This document shows positions 25,483-34,982 of a DNA stretch of 64,000 nt, one piece after another; the first letter of the stretch is position 1, and each line of letters opens with the position of its first letter. The stretch lies in contig NZ_DALZQO010000015.1 of NCBI RefSeq assembly GCF_032017025.1, forward strand, positions 11,320-75,319, in the 5' to 3' direction. This DNA comes from Hydrogenoanaerobacterium sp032017025 (GTDB taxonomy: Bacteria > Bacillota > Clostridia > Oscillospirales > Ruminococcaceae). The translations under genes were made by a program, and so were the position numbers. The notes under the pieces were generated by a model. The model was not told where the DNA came from, made no database searches, and worked only from the letters and a program-made list of their open reading frames with translations.

Positions 25483-27333
25483 TTAGATTTTACCGATAAT
25501 GAACGATTGGGCGGCAAGTATACCATCGGAGAAGTTTCCTGCAAGCACCTCGGGTTCAAAAGGCAGTGTAAGCCTGCGGCTGCCATCACCGCGGTTTACC
25601 ACAACAAGCAGCCCCTCACCGTTCCTCATGCGGGTAAACGCATAAACGTCATTGTCAAAAATAGTTGGTACAAAGGGTGCGTCGGCAAGTAGGGCACTGT
25701 ACTCTCGGCGCAGTGCACATAGAGTTTTGGTAAACTCCAGCAGTTCGCTATCGCCGCTTTCCCACGGGTAGGTGCAGCGGTTGAACGGGTCGCGGTAACC
25801 GGTCATACCCACCTCATCACCGTAGTACAAGCAGGGCACGCCGGGCAAAAAGAACTGCAGTACCTGCGCAAGCATAAAAAGCTGCCTGCCGCGTTGATAA
25901 TCGCCTTCGCTGAGGAAGTGGTGGCGCATCTGCCATGGGCGGTCGTGGTCATCCAGCGGTTCGCCCGCAAGCTTGGTGATGGCGCGCTCCACGTCATGGG
26001 TGCTCAGCGAATTCATCAGCACATCCACCACGGGCTTGGGGTAGTTTTCTAAAATCGAAAGCACCGTGTTGTTAAGTTCGCCGCCGCCCCCGTAGCGAAT
26101 AAACGACAAAATGGCATCCTTAAATGGGTAGTTCATCACACTGTCCAGCTGCGCGCCGCCAAAGTAACGCTTGCGCACACCGTACGCCACCTTATTCGAA
26201 GCATCCTCCCACACCTCGCCAATGATAACCGCCTGCGGGTCGTAGGCTTTTACCGAGGCGGTCAACGCATCGAGGAACTTGTCGGGTAGTTCGTCCGCAA
26301 CGTCAAGGCGGTACCCGCTAACACCCAGCGAAAGCCAGTAGTGCAGCACCCCCCCCTCACCGCAGATAAACTCGATGTAATCATCATTGGTTTCATCCAC
26401 ATTGGGCAGGGTATCAAAACCCCACCAGGAACTGTATTTGTCAGGCCACTGCGAAAAATCGTACCAATGATAATAGCGGCTGTCTTTCGAGTTGTAAGCG
26501 CCCTGCGTGGGGTAGCGGTTTTTGCGGTTGAAGTACAAGCTATCGTCGCCGGTGTGTGAAAAAACACCGTCTAAAACAACGCGGATGCCAAGCTCCCTGC
26601 CTTTGGCGCACAGCTCACGCAGGTCGTTTTCGTCCCCAAGCAGGCAGTCGATCCTACGGTAGTCTGCGGTGTTGTAGCGGTGGCTGGAGTGTGCCTCAAA
26701 CACGGGGTTGAGGTAGATGCATGAGATATGCATGCTGTGCAGATAGTCCATTTTGCTTATAATACCCTGTAAATCGCCGCAAAAATAATCGGTGTTGGTG
26801 ATTTTACCGTCCTCATCAGGCAGGTAATCGGGCATCTCATACCAGTTTTGGTGCAGCTTACGGTCGGGGGGCACGCTGTGCTTCGGTTTTCCGCTGCAGA
26901 AAAATCGGTCGGGAAAAATCTGATACATGATGCCGCCTTTTAAGAAATCCGGTGTTTCAAACCCGGAGTTATAAACAGTAAGCTGCCAAAGCTGCGGGGG
27001 CGAATCGGTAAACGCACCGGTGTTGCCGGCAGTGCGCGAAAGCTTTTTGCAGCTCCCGTTTTGCTCTGCTTCAAAGCAATAAAAATAAAGCTGGGGCAGG
27101 GGCAGCGAAAGCTTGCATGAAAAAACATTGCAGGTAAGTTCGGCTTTGATAAAGCTCATTTCGATTACCTGCGGGGTATCCCACGCATCGGCCTTGTAAA
27201 GCAGCATGCGTGGGTTTGTAAACTCCCCGTTCTTGGGTAGGTGCAGGCGAAACTCCGCCTGCTCACCGGTTCCCAGTGCGCCGAACGGTTTTTTAAACTG
27301 CGTACTGTGGCTATCGTAAAAGATAAAAGACAT
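25483..27333 (-). CDS. Glycoside hydrolase family 13 (neopullulanase/cyclomaltodextrinase-like)
   Basis: Hydrolyses alpha-1,4 (and perhaps alpha-1,6) glucosidic bonds. The 616-residue protein has an N-terminal beta-sandwich (1-125), then the GH13 barrel: GGIMYQIFPDRF, VVLDGVFSHTG, nucleophile Asp in GYRLDVADE, acid/base Glu in VIIGEVWED, third Asp in LSTHDVERA, and a C-terminal beta domain. No signal peptide, so it acts in the cytoplasm, probably on maltodextrin or glycogen. It lies 96 bases downstream of glgP on the same strand and likely works with it. The ATG at 27331-27333 follows AAGGGAG; the frame is open 21 codons further without a ribosome site. Confidence 0.93.
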   Translation of the reverse strand: MSFIFYDSHSTQFKKPFGALGTGEQAEFRLHLPKNGEFTNPRMLLYKADAWDTPQVIEMSFIKAELTCNVFSCKLSLPLPQLYFYCFEAEQNGSCKKLSRTAGNTGAFTDSPPQLWQLTVYNSGFETPDFLKGGIMYQIFPDRFFCSGKPKHSVPPDRKLHQNWYEMPDYLPDEDGKITNTDYFCGDLQGIISKMDYLHSMHISCIYLNPVFEAHSSHRYNTADYRRIDCLLGDENDLRELCAKGRELGIRVVLDGVFSHTGDDSLYFNRKNRYPTQGAYNSKDSRYYHWYDFSQWPDKYSSWWGFDTLPNVDETNDDYIEFICGEGGVLHYWLSLGVSGYRLDVADELPDKFLDALTASVKAYDPQAVIIGEVWEDASNKVAYGVRKRYFGGAQLDSVMNYPFKDAILSFIRYGGGGELNNTVLSILENYPKPVVDVLMNSLSTHDVERAITKLAGEPLDDHDRPWQMRHHFLSEGDYQRGRQLFMLAQVLQFFLPGVPCLYYGDEVGMTGYRDPFNRCTYPWESGDSELLEFTKTLCALRREYSALLADAPFVPTIFDNDVYAFTRMRNGEGLLVVVNRGDGSRRLTLPFEPEVLAGNFSDGILAAQSFIIGKI

Positions 27334-27429
27334 AGAAATAACTCCCTTAACCTTACAGCAATTCCACTGATAAGATAAATCTGCTTGCGTGCTCAAAGGC
27401 AGATCTAATCGCGATGGCTGATTTCAACA

Positions 27430-29823
27430 TCAGCGGAGTTCCCAGATGTTTTGTGCGTATTCACAAGTTGCACGGTCGGCACAAAAAAAGCCGGACTGTG
27501 CAATGTTGCGCAGCGACATGGCCTGCCATTTGTATTGGTCGGCGTAGGTACTCATTACAAGACGATGCGCCGCCGCGTAGGAGTCGTAATCTTTGAGCAC
27601 CATGTACGGGTCACGGTCTACCAGTGAATGGAAGATATCGGGGAAGGTACTGCCGCCAATTCCTTTGCTTAGCTGGTCAAGCGCATCTTTGAGCACCGGG
27701 TTGTCGCGGTAAATCGATCGGGGGTCGTAAGAGGCCTTCTCGCGGGCGACATCTTCAGTGCGCATGCCAAAGATAAACATGTTTTCTTCGCCGACATGCT
27801 GTGCAATTTCTACATTGGCGCCGTCGTAGGTGCCAAGAGTGAGTGCCCCGTTCAGCATCAGCTTCATGTTGCCGGTTCCCGAGGCCTCGGTGCCTGCAAG
27901 CGAAATTTGCTGCGACACCTCGGCAGCAGGCATCAGCAGCTCGCTGAGCGTGACGCGGTAATCCTCAAGGTATACAATGCGCAGCTTTTCACGGATGACA
28001 GGGTCTTTCTCAATTTCATCCCGCAGGGTGCAGATCAGCTTGATAATCTGCTTGGCAAGAAAATAACCGGGTGCCGCTTTTGCCCCAAAAATATAGGTGT
28101 GCGGGGTAAACTCGGCGTTCGGGTTTTGCTTGAGCCACTGGTAGGTGGTGAGGATGTGCAGGGCGTTGAGGTGCTGGCGCTTGTATTCGTGCAGGCGTTT
28201 GACCTGCGCGTCAAAAATAGAGTTCGGGTCAAGCACCACGCCTGTGGTGCGCTCAATGTAAGCGCAAAAACTCTGCTTATTTTCCAGCTTCACTGTGGCA
28301 AGGGTATCCAGCACGTTTTTATCATCGACGAATGGATTAAATTTCTCCAGTTGGCCCATATCGCGCAAAAAGCCGTCGCCAATTGTCTCTTTCAGTAGAC
28401 GGGTAAGGCCCTCATTGCTCTGGTACAGCCAGCGGCGCGACGCAATGCCGTTGGTGACGTTGGTAAATTTGTGGGGCATAATGCGGTAAAACTGCTGGAA
28501 CACATCTTTTTTGATGATCTCACTATGCAGCGCAGATACACCATTTACGCTGTGACAGGCCATCACACATAGGTTTGCCATGTGAATCGTACGGTTTGAA
28601 ATAATCGCCATCTGCTCCACGGTGGGGTAATCGAGATGATAGGTATTGTACAGGTCGTAGGTGAAGCGGTTGTTCATCTCTTTTATAATCTGATAGATGC
28701 GCGGCAACAACGAAGCAAACAGGTCTTCGTTCCATTTCTCCAGCGCCTCGCTCATAACGGTGTGGTTGGTGTAGGCAAACACCTGCGTCACGGTATTCCA
28801 TGCAACATCCCAGCTGTAGCCGCAGTCATCCAATAAAATGCGCATCAGCTCGGGAATAGCGAGGGTAGGGTGGGTGTCGTTGATGTGGATGGCGACCTTT
28901 TCGGCAAGGTTATCCAGCGTGCCGTAGGTTGCCATATGGCGGTTGATGATGTCGCCCACCGAAGCAGCCACCATAAAGTACTGCTGGCGCAAGCGCAGGC
29001 TTTTGCCCTCGTTGTGGTTGTCGTTGGGGTAGAGCACCTTGCTGATGACCTCGGCCATGGAATTTGCACCCAGTGCACCAATGTAATCGCCGCGGTTAAA
29101 GCGTTCCATATCCAGCCCCGATGCAGTCGCCTTCCACAGGCGCAGGCGCGAAACGCCCTTGCTGTTGTAGCCGGTAACGTACATATCGTACGGCACCGCT
29201 TTTACCGTAGTATAATTTTTATAGTTGATGTGATGGTAGTTGTTGTCCCAAAATTCTTCTACCTCGCCGCCAAAGTGTACATCGACCGATTTTTCGGGTT
29301 TTGCCGAAAGCCACACTTCGCCGCCGGGCAGCCAATAATCGGGCAGTTCGGTCTGCCAGCCATCTACAATTTTTTGTTTGAAAATACCATACTCGTAGCA
29401 AATGGAGTAGCCCGTAGCGGGGTAATCTTGCGTGGCGAGTGCATCTAAAAAGCAGGCGGCCAAGCGGCCCAAGCCGCCGTTGCCCAGCCCGGCGTCGGGC
29501 TCGTAATCGTACAATTTTTCAAGTTTTACGCCATAGTCATCCAATGCGTCGCGCACGGTATCAACAATCTCAAGGTTATAAAGGCTGTTTTTCAGGCTTC
29601 TGCCCATCAAAAACTCCATGCACAGGTAGTAAACCTGCTTCTTGCCGTTGGAGTTGGTGTCAACCGAAAAACGCCTGCGTTTCTCCTGTAAAATATCCAC
29701 AACCACCATCGAAAGCGCCTTATAGTAAAGTGCGTCGGATGCGGTCTCGGTATCAACGCCGAGTACATTTGCCAGCTTATTTTTTATGCTGGCCTTGAGT
29801 TCTTTTTTTGTGAGATGTTCCAT
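27430..29823 (-). CDS. glgP: Glycogen/maltodextrin phosphorylase
   Basis: Releases glucose-1-phosphate from alpha-1,4-glucan ends. The 797-residue protein has NGGLGRLAACFLDALAT near 115 and the pyridoxal-phosphate lysine in the ASGTGNMKLMLNGALTLGT block near residue 655. Length is typical. It is head-on to replication. Together with the GH13 gene downstream it forms a storage-glucan breakdown pair; no synthesis genes are in the window. Confidence 0.97.
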   Translation of the reverse strand: MEHLTKKELKASIKNKLANVLGVDTETASDALYYKALSMVVVDILQEKRRRFSVDTNSNGKKQVYYLCMEFLMGRSLKNSLYNLEIVDTVRDALDDYGVKLEKLYDYEPDAGLGNGGLGRLAACFLDALATQDYPATGYSICYEYGIFKQKIVDGWQTELPDYWLPGGEVWLSAKPEKSVDVHFGGEVEEFWDNNYHHINYKNYTTVKAVPYDMYVTGYNSKGVSRLRLWKATASGLDMERFNRGDYIGALGANSMAEVISKVLYPNDNHNEGKSLRLRQQYFMVAASVGDIINRHMATYGTLDNLAEKVAIHINDTHPTLAIPELMRILLDDCGYSWDVAWNTVTQVFAYTNHTVMSEALEKWNEDLFASLLPRIYQIIKEMNNRFTYDLYNTYHLDYPTVEQMAIISNRTIHMANLCVMACHSVNGVSALHSEIIKKDVFQQFYRIMPHKFTNVTNGIASRRWLYQSNEGLTRLLKETIGDGFLRDMGQLEKFNPFVDDKNVLDTLATVKLENKQSFCAYIERTTGVVLDPNSIFDAQVKRLHEYKRQHLNALHILTTYQWLKQNPNAEFTPHTYIFGAKAAPGYFLAKQIIKLICTLRDEIEKDPVIREKLRIVYLEDYRVTLSELLMPAAEVSQQISLAGTEASGTGNMKLMLNGALTLGTYDGANVEIAQHVGEENMFIFGMRTEDVAREKASYDPRSIYRDNPVLKDALDQLSKGIGGSTFPDIFHSLVDRDPYMVLKDYDSYAAAHRLVMSTYADQYKWQAMSLRNIAQSGFFCADRATCEYAQNIWELR

Positions 29824-30234
29824 GCTGTCTACCGCCGTTTCTCCGCGCTTTTAGGGTGCCTATCCGGCAAAACAGGCTCTTCTTTCTGCGCGGAACAAAA
29901 AGAGCCGTGAAAAAACAATAAAAAGGGGCAGTGTGTAAGCTGCTTACCCTTTAGATTATATACAAAAATAGGTGAAAATACAATATAATTTCCGTTTGGT
30001 TTATGGACAAAAACGCCATTCTAAAAGGAAAAACAAAAACAGAGATACATCATTCTTTTTCAGCAAGCAGAAAGAAAAACTTTAGATACCTCACTGAAAC
30101 AGGTACGATATAAGAAAATTAAATTTCTGCCGTTACACACTTTCTAATTGCTGCAAAATAGATTATAATAAAATAGATTGTAAAGCGCAGTACAGCGCGG
30201 TGTAAGCCGCTAAAAATACAGGAGGGTACACAAT
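29824..30234. other. Divergent spacer between glgP and zapA
   Basis: No gene seen. It holds the glgP promoter, an imperfect GGCTCTT/AAGAGCC hairpin in the glgP leader (about 29875-29907), and AT-rich DNA before zapA with a TATAAT at 30164-30169 whose -35 is weak. Confidence 0.6.
29955..29983 (-). promoter_or_regulatory. Promoter of glgP
   Basis: On the minus strand TTGTAT (29978-29983) and TATAAT (29955-29960) have a 17-base spacer, giving a leader of about 125 bases. Confidence 0.7.
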
Positions 30235-30585
30235 ATGGATACCATTAACAGAGTGAAGATTGAAATATACGGTGCGAAGTTTATTATCACCAGCAAAAAA
30301 GATGAGCGATACATCAAAGAGCTGGGGAACACGATAGACGCGAACGTCAAAGAACTGATGGAGAGCGCACAAAACCTTACATTTAACGAGGCACTTGCGC
30401 TTACCGCACTGAATTTTTTGGATGCTTACAAAGATGCAGAGCGCAACTCTGACCATCTGCGCGGGCAGATTAACTCCTACCTTGAAGATGCAGGCAGGGC
30501 ACGCATTGAGGCAGATGAAGCGAAACGAGAGATTGCAAGACTAAAACGTGAGCTCGAAATGATTAAGCGAGGTCAAAACATATAA
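30235..30585 (+). CDS. zapA: Cell division protein ZapA
   Basis: ZapA bundles FtsZ filaments at midcell. The 116-residue protein starts with the ZapA fold (VKIEIYGAKFIITSKKDERYIKELG) and continues in a long coiled coil (60-110). AGGAGGG precedes the ATG. The next gene starts directly after its stop codon. Confidence 0.93.
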   Translation: MDTINRVKIEIYGAKFIITSKKDERYIKELGNTIDANVKELMESAQNLTFNEALALTALNFLDAYKDAERNSDHLRGQINSYLEDAGRARIEADEAKREIARLKRELEMIKRGQNI

Positions 30586-32706
30586 ATGGATAAATTGGAG
30601 ATTTTAGCACCCGTGGGTGCACGCGAACAGCTGACTGCCGCGGTAACCTGCGGTGCCGATGCCGTATATCTTGGCGGTGCGGCGCTCAACGCACGGCGCA
30701 ATGCCGCAAATTTTGACGGCCACGCTTTGCGCGAGGCCGTAGAATACTGCCATATACGCGGGGTAAAAGTACACCTTACCCTCAACACCGTGGTGTTGGA
30801 AAAAGAAATTACCGCCGCGCTGGAGATGGTGAAAACTGCATGTGAGCTTGGAATTGATGCGGTGATTGTGCAGGATTTGGGGATTGTCAGCCTGATTCGC
30901 AAGACCGCACCCGATCTTTGCCTGCATGCCTCTACCCAATTGGCGGTGCATAACCTTGCAGGCGCAAAGCAGCTGGAGGAGCTTGGCTTTGCGCGCGTGG
31001 TGCTTGCCCGCGAAATGAGCAGGCAAGAGATTGCCGAGGTAGTGGAGGGCACTACCCTTGAAACCGAAATATTTGTACACGGCGCACTTTGCATGTGCGT
31101 GTCGGGGCAATGCTATATGAGTTCCATTATTGGCGAACGCAGCGGCAACCGCGGGCTTTGTGCCCAACCCTGCCGTCTGCCTTTTTATGTGCAAAATAAA
31201 GGTGCGTACGATCTATCGCTTAAGGATATGTCACTGGTTCAGCGCCTTGGGGAACTGCGCGATTTGGGTGTGACCTCAGCAAAAATTGAAGGCAGAATGA
31301 AGCGCCCCGAATATGTTGCCGCCGCGGTAACTGCATGTAAAAACGCTTTGAATGGCGATTTCGTGGATGTTGATAGTTTACAGGCGGTATTTTCTCGCTC
31401 TGGTTTTACCCAGGGTTATTTTGATGCCCGCCTTGGCAACGATATGTTTGGCGTACGGGGTAAAGACGATGTGGTGTCGGCAGAGGGCGTACTCAAAAAC
31501 CTCGCACAGCTTTACCGCAAAGAGGTACCGCGTGTGGCGCTTTCAGGCAGCTTTGTGCTGCCAAAAGATAAGCCCGCTGTGCTCACCCTCGCCGATCAAG
31601 ACGGCAACACGGCCGTTGCAACAGGCGAAAACCCGCAGCCGGCCATCAATAAGCCTACCACGCCCGATATGATTAAGCAGAGCATGGCAAAGCTGGGCGG
31701 TACGCCTTATAGCCTTGAAAAACTTGAAATTGTATACGATGCCGAAGCAGGGGACGAGCAGATTGTGGCACAAAGTGACAGCCCCGATTTACCTGAGGGC
31801 GCGGCGCGGCTCATGCTGCCGGTATCGCAGATGAATCTGCTGCGCCGTGAGGCCACCGAAACGATTACGAGTGCAAGGGCAGCGGCAAAGCCGGTTGCAT
31901 TTTACCCCATTGATATCAGCACTGTAAAACAAAAGGGTGCAAAGAGCGGGCAAACACCCGCACTGCGCGGAAGGTTTGCATGCGAGCAGCAAATACCGCT
32001 TGCGGTGATAGATGCATTGGAAATTATTATACTACCGGTAAAAGAAGCTGCAAAAACAACTGATGGGAATATTTTGGACAAGCTGGTTGCGGAGCTGCCG
32101 CGCATCAATTTTGATAATTACCGCGATGTACAGCCCGCGCTGGACGCGCTTAAAGCAAAAGGAGTAACCCGTGTGCTGGCAGGCAATATTGGCGGGGTGT
32201 ACGCGGCAAGGCAGCAGGGCTTTACTGTACTGGGCGATTATGCACTCAACATCACCAACAGCTATGCCCTAAACGCGTATGCCGAGCTCGGCTGTAAGGA
32301 CATTACCGTGTCGTACGAGCTGAACCTAAACGACATCAAACGGCTTAACAGTTCTGTGCCGTATGGTATGCTGGCTTACGGCCACTTGCCACTGATGATT
32401 ACACGCAACTGCCCCGTTAAACTGGAAAAAGACTGTGCGGGCTGCACCGGCAGCACCAAAATGTACGACCGGCTGGGCAACGGGTTTACCGTAGGCTGCG
32501 GCGGTACAAAACGCATGACCGAGGTGCTCAATCATGTTCCGCTGTATTTGGCGGACAGGTTGCCTGAGCTTACAGGGGTATCGTTTCTTACGCTGTACTT
32601 TACCGGTGAGACACAGCAGGAATGCGCACGGCTGATTTATGAATACCAGCACGGCGCAAAGCGAGAAAACATCACGCGTGGACTATACTACAGGAATATT
32701 CAATAG
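30586..32706 (+). CDS. U32 peptidase-family protein (long form)
   Basis: The 706-residue protein has the U32 core: LEILAPVGAREQLTAAV at the start, and the signature around EIFVHGALCMCVSGQCYMS followed by GLCAQPCRLPF near 200. A DUF3656-like middle region and a C-terminal cysteine set (NCP..., DCAGCTG) follow. Family members such as RlhA and TrhP act in RNA hydroxylation, and the cysteines suggest an Fe-S site, so an RNA-modification role is more likely than proteolysis. It abuts zapA, a pairing seen in many Firmicutes. Confidence 0.9.
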   Translation: MDKLEILAPVGAREQLTAAVTCGADAVYLGGAALNARRNAANFDGHALREAVEYCHIRGVKVHLTLNTVVLEKEITAALEMVKTACELGIDAVIVQDLGIVSLIRKTAPDLCLHASTQLAVHNLAGAKQLEELGFARVVLAREMSRQEIAEVVEGTTLETEIFVHGALCMCVSGQCYMSSIIGERSGNRGLCAQPCRLPFYVQNKGAYDLSLKDMSLVQRLGELRDLGVTSAKIEGRMKRPEYVAAAVTACKNALNGDFVDVDSLQAVFSRSGFTQGYFDARLGNDMFGVRGKDDVVSAEGVLKNLAQLYRKEVPRVALSGSFVLPKDKPAVLTLADQDGNTAVATGENPQPAINKPTTPDMIKQSMAKLGGTPYSLEKLEIVYDAEAGDEQIVAQSDSPDLPEGAARLMLPVSQMNLLRREATETITSARAAAKPVAFYPIDISTVKQKGAKSGQTPALRGRFACEQQIPLAVIDALEIIILPVKEAAKTTDGNILDKLVAELPRINFDNYRDVQPALDALKAKGVTRVLAGNIGGVYAARQQGFTVLGDYALNITNSYALNAYAELGCKDITVSYELNLNDIKRLNSSVPYGMLAYGHLPLMITRNCPVKLEKDCAGCTGSTKMYDRLGNGFTVGCGGTKRMTEVLNHVPLYLADRLPELTGVSFLTLYFTGETQQECARLIYEYQHGAKRENITRGLYYRNIQ

Positions 32707-32729
32707 TAAAATATACGGAGGGTAATTGA

Positions 32730-33368
32730 ATGGATGTTATGATCATCGGTATTGCGGGAGGTACGGGCAGCGGCAAAACAACGCTTACCGAGCGGCTGAA
32801 AGAGCGCTTTGGTGACGATGTCAGCATAGTCTACCACGATAACTACTACAAGCAGCACGACGGAATGACCTATGATGAGCGCAGCAAGCTGAACTACGAT
32901 CATCCCGACGCGTTTGACACCGAGCTGATGATCAAACACATCAACCAACTGCGCAAGGGTGAGCGTGTACTGTGCCCGGTTTACGACTACACCATCCACA
33001 ACCGTTCCGATAAAACCATTGAGATTCTCCCCGCAAAGGTGATTATTATAGAGGGCATTTTAATCTTTCAAAATGAACAGCTGCGCAATTTAATGGACAT
33101 TAAAATTTTTGTAGATACCGACGCGGATGTGCGAATTTTGCGACGCATTATGCGTGACGTACAAGAGCGCAGGCGCACGCTCGAATCGGTAGTGAACCAG
33201 TACCTCGACGTCGTAAAACCAATGCATGAGCAGTTTGTCGAGCCCAGCAAGCGCGCGGCAGATATTATAGTGCTGGAGGGCGGACGCAATATCGTTGCAC
33301 TGGATATGATTATGCAGCGTGTTCACAGCCACATTGCAGGCATGCCCGCGCAAACTACTCAGGGGTGA
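32730..33368 (+). CDS. udk: Uridine kinase
   Basis: Phosphorylates uridine and cytidine in pyrimidine salvage. The 212-residue protein has the P-loop GIAGGTGSGKTTLTERL, YHDNYYKQHD, and the VIIIEGILIF strand. GGAGGG precedes the ATG. Confidence 0.96.
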   Translation: MDVMIIGIAGGTGSGKTTLTERLKERFGDDVSIVYHDNYYKQHDGMTYDERSKLNYDHPDAFDTELMIKHINQLRKGERVLCPVYDYTIHNRSDKTIEILPAKVIIIEGILIFQNEQLRNLMDIKIFVDTDADVRILRRIMRDVQERRRTLESVVNQYLDVVKPMHEQFVEPSKRAADIIVLEGGRNIVALDMIMQRVHSHIAGMPAQTTQG

Positions 33369-33412
33369 TGCATGTACCTTTTTGCATAGTGAACACAGAA
33401 ACGGAGAAAACT

Positions 33413-33865
33413 ATGACGCTTAAAATAAAAAAACTGCGCGATGGTGCGCACATTCCGCAAAACGCTACCGACGGCAGCGCAGGCTATGACCTGCACGCCT
33501 GCATAGAGGAACCGATTACCATTGAGGCGGGACAGACCTGTAAAATCGGCACGGGTATTGCCATTGCACTGCCCGATGCAAGCTGCGCAGCCTTTGTCTA
33601 TGCCCGCAGCGGGTTGGGCATTAAGCATGGCATTGTGCCCGCAAACTGTGTGGGGGTTATCGATTCCGATTACCGCGGCGAAATTATTGTGGGGCTGATC
33701 AACCAGTCTTCCGCGGCATTTACCATTAACCCGCACGACCGCATTGCGCAGATGGTAATTGCACCTGTGCTGCACCCTGAAATAGAGGAATGCACCGAGC
33801 TGGATGACACCAACCGCGGTGAGGGCGGGTTTGGCAGCACCGGCGTGGGCGGTGCACGCACCTAA
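33413..33865 (+). CDS. dut: Deoxyuridine 5'-triphosphate nucleotidohydrolase
   Basis: Converts dUTP to dUMP, keeping uracil out of DNA. The 150-residue protein shows all five dUTPase motifs: GSAGYDLHA, RSGLGIKHG, GVIDSDYRGE, RIAQMVIAP and RGEGGFGSTG. The ATG at 33413 follows GGAG; the frame is open 16 codons further, overlapping udk, without a ribosome site. Confidence 0.96.
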   Translation: MTLKIKKLRDGAHIPQNATDGSAGYDLHACIEEPITIEAGQTCKIGTGIAIALPDASCAAFVYARSGLGIKHGIVPANCVGVIDSDYRGEIIVGLINQSSAAFTINPHDRIAQMVIAPVLHPEIEECTELDDTNRGEGGFGSTGVGGART

Positions 33866-33914
33866 TTCAGACAACATTACGTTACAAAGGCAGTTACAAC
33901 AGGAGGAAGACAGA

Positions 33915-34184
33915 ATGAAGTGGAAAAAGAACTTAATGCTGATTTTTATGCTGCTCGCGGGGGTTATTGTGGGTGCACTGCTTGCAAAGGTTACTACCGA
34001 TGTGCCGTTCCTCGGTTGGCTTTCTTACGGTAACAGCATCGGCATTGACGTGGCAAACCCAATGATTCTTGACCTATCGGTGCTAAAGCTGGCATTTGGT
34101 TTTGAATTCGGCATTAACATTGCGCAAATTATCTGTGTCATACTCTCCATATTCATGTACAAGGGTTTGGTAAACAGGCTGTAA
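33915..34184 (+). CDS. DUF4321-type small membrane protein
   Basis: An 89-residue protein with two predicted membrane segments (8-27 and 63-84) separated by a loop with a DVPFLGWLSYG motif. This matches the DUF4321 group found next to maf and mreB in Clostridia. AGGAGGAAGACAGA precedes the ATG. The position suggests a link to the cell envelope; the function is unknown. Confidence 0.8.
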   Translation: MKWKKNLMLIFMLLAGVIVGALLAKVTTDVPFLGWLSYGNSIGIDVANPMILDLSVLKLAFGFEFGINIAQIICVILSIFMYKGLVNRL

Positions 34185-34255
34185 ACGGCCAATAATGAAT
34201 TTGATATCAATACAGATACCTGTGTGCAAAAGCTTACAAAAAGGAGAAAAACAGC

Positions 34256-34825
34256 ATGGACGTTATTTTGGCTTCGGGTTCGCCGCGGCGCAGAGAGCTG
34301 CTGGCGCATATTCATAAGGATTATCAGGTGATACCTGCAAACATTGACGAAACCATACCGCAGGGTACGCGCCCGTGCGATGTGGGCGAAACAATTGCGA
34401 AGCAAAAAACGCTGCATGTGCAGCAAACCCGCCCGAACGACCTTATCATTGGGGCAGATACCGTTGTAGTGTTACATGATGAAATTCTTGGAAAACCTAA
34501 GGATGCCGATGACGCAAAACGCATGCTGCAACTGCTTTCCGGCAAAGAGCACCAGGTATACACCGGTGTATCGCTGCGCTTAGGGGCGAAAGCGGCCTCT
34601 TTTACACAGTGCACCAAGGTGTGGTTTTACCCGCTTACCGAGTGGGAGATAGACGAATATATCGCCACCAAAGAGCCGTTTGATAAAGCGGGCGCATACG
34701 GTATTCAGGGCGAGGGCAGCGTACTGGTTGAAAAAATTGAGGGTGACTTTTTTAATGTAATGGGTTTACCCGTTGCGCGGCTCAAGCGCGAGCTTGCAGC
34801 CATAATGCCCCAAAACAAAATTTAG
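34256..34825 (+). CDS. maf: Maf-like nucleoside triphosphate pyrophosphatase
   Basis: Removes non-canonical or excess nucleoside triphosphates (dTTP/UTP in the YhdE-type). The 189-residue protein has LASGSPRRRELL at 5, IIGADTVVVLH near 66 and the KAGAYGIQGEGSVLVEKIEGD block. Next to mreB as in many Firmicutes. Confidence 0.95.
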   Translation: MDVILASGSPRRRELLAHIHKDYQVIPANIDETIPQGTRPCDVGETIAKQKTLHVQQTRPNDLIIGADTVVVLHDEILGKPKDADDAKRMLQLLSGKEHQVYTGVSLRLGAKAASFTQCTKVWFYPLTEWEIDEYIATKEPFDKAGAYGIQGEGSVLVEKIEGDFFNVMGLPVARLKRELAAIMPQNKI

Positions 34826-34857
34826 TGTTTGTTAACAAATAAAAATAATGGAAAACG

Positions 34858-34886
34858 TTGTGGAAAAGTCGTTTTAGGGGTATAAT
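34858..34886 (+). promoter_or_regulatory. Promoter of mreB
   Basis: TTGTGG (34858-34863) and TATAAT (34881-34886), spacer 17, about 97 bases before the mreB start. Confidence 0.7.
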
Positions 34887-34982
34887 ATGATGGACAATGA
34901 AAAAGTCTGTGAAAAAACGGTCTTTTACTATAAATGTTAGAATGAATCAGCTGCGGCGCCTTGCCGCGAAAGGGGTAGCCAT

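Noticed and set aside
34827..34842. TTTGTTAACAAA near mreB as a Rex site
   Set aside because: The half-sites touch, without the four-base spacer of the Rex consensus.
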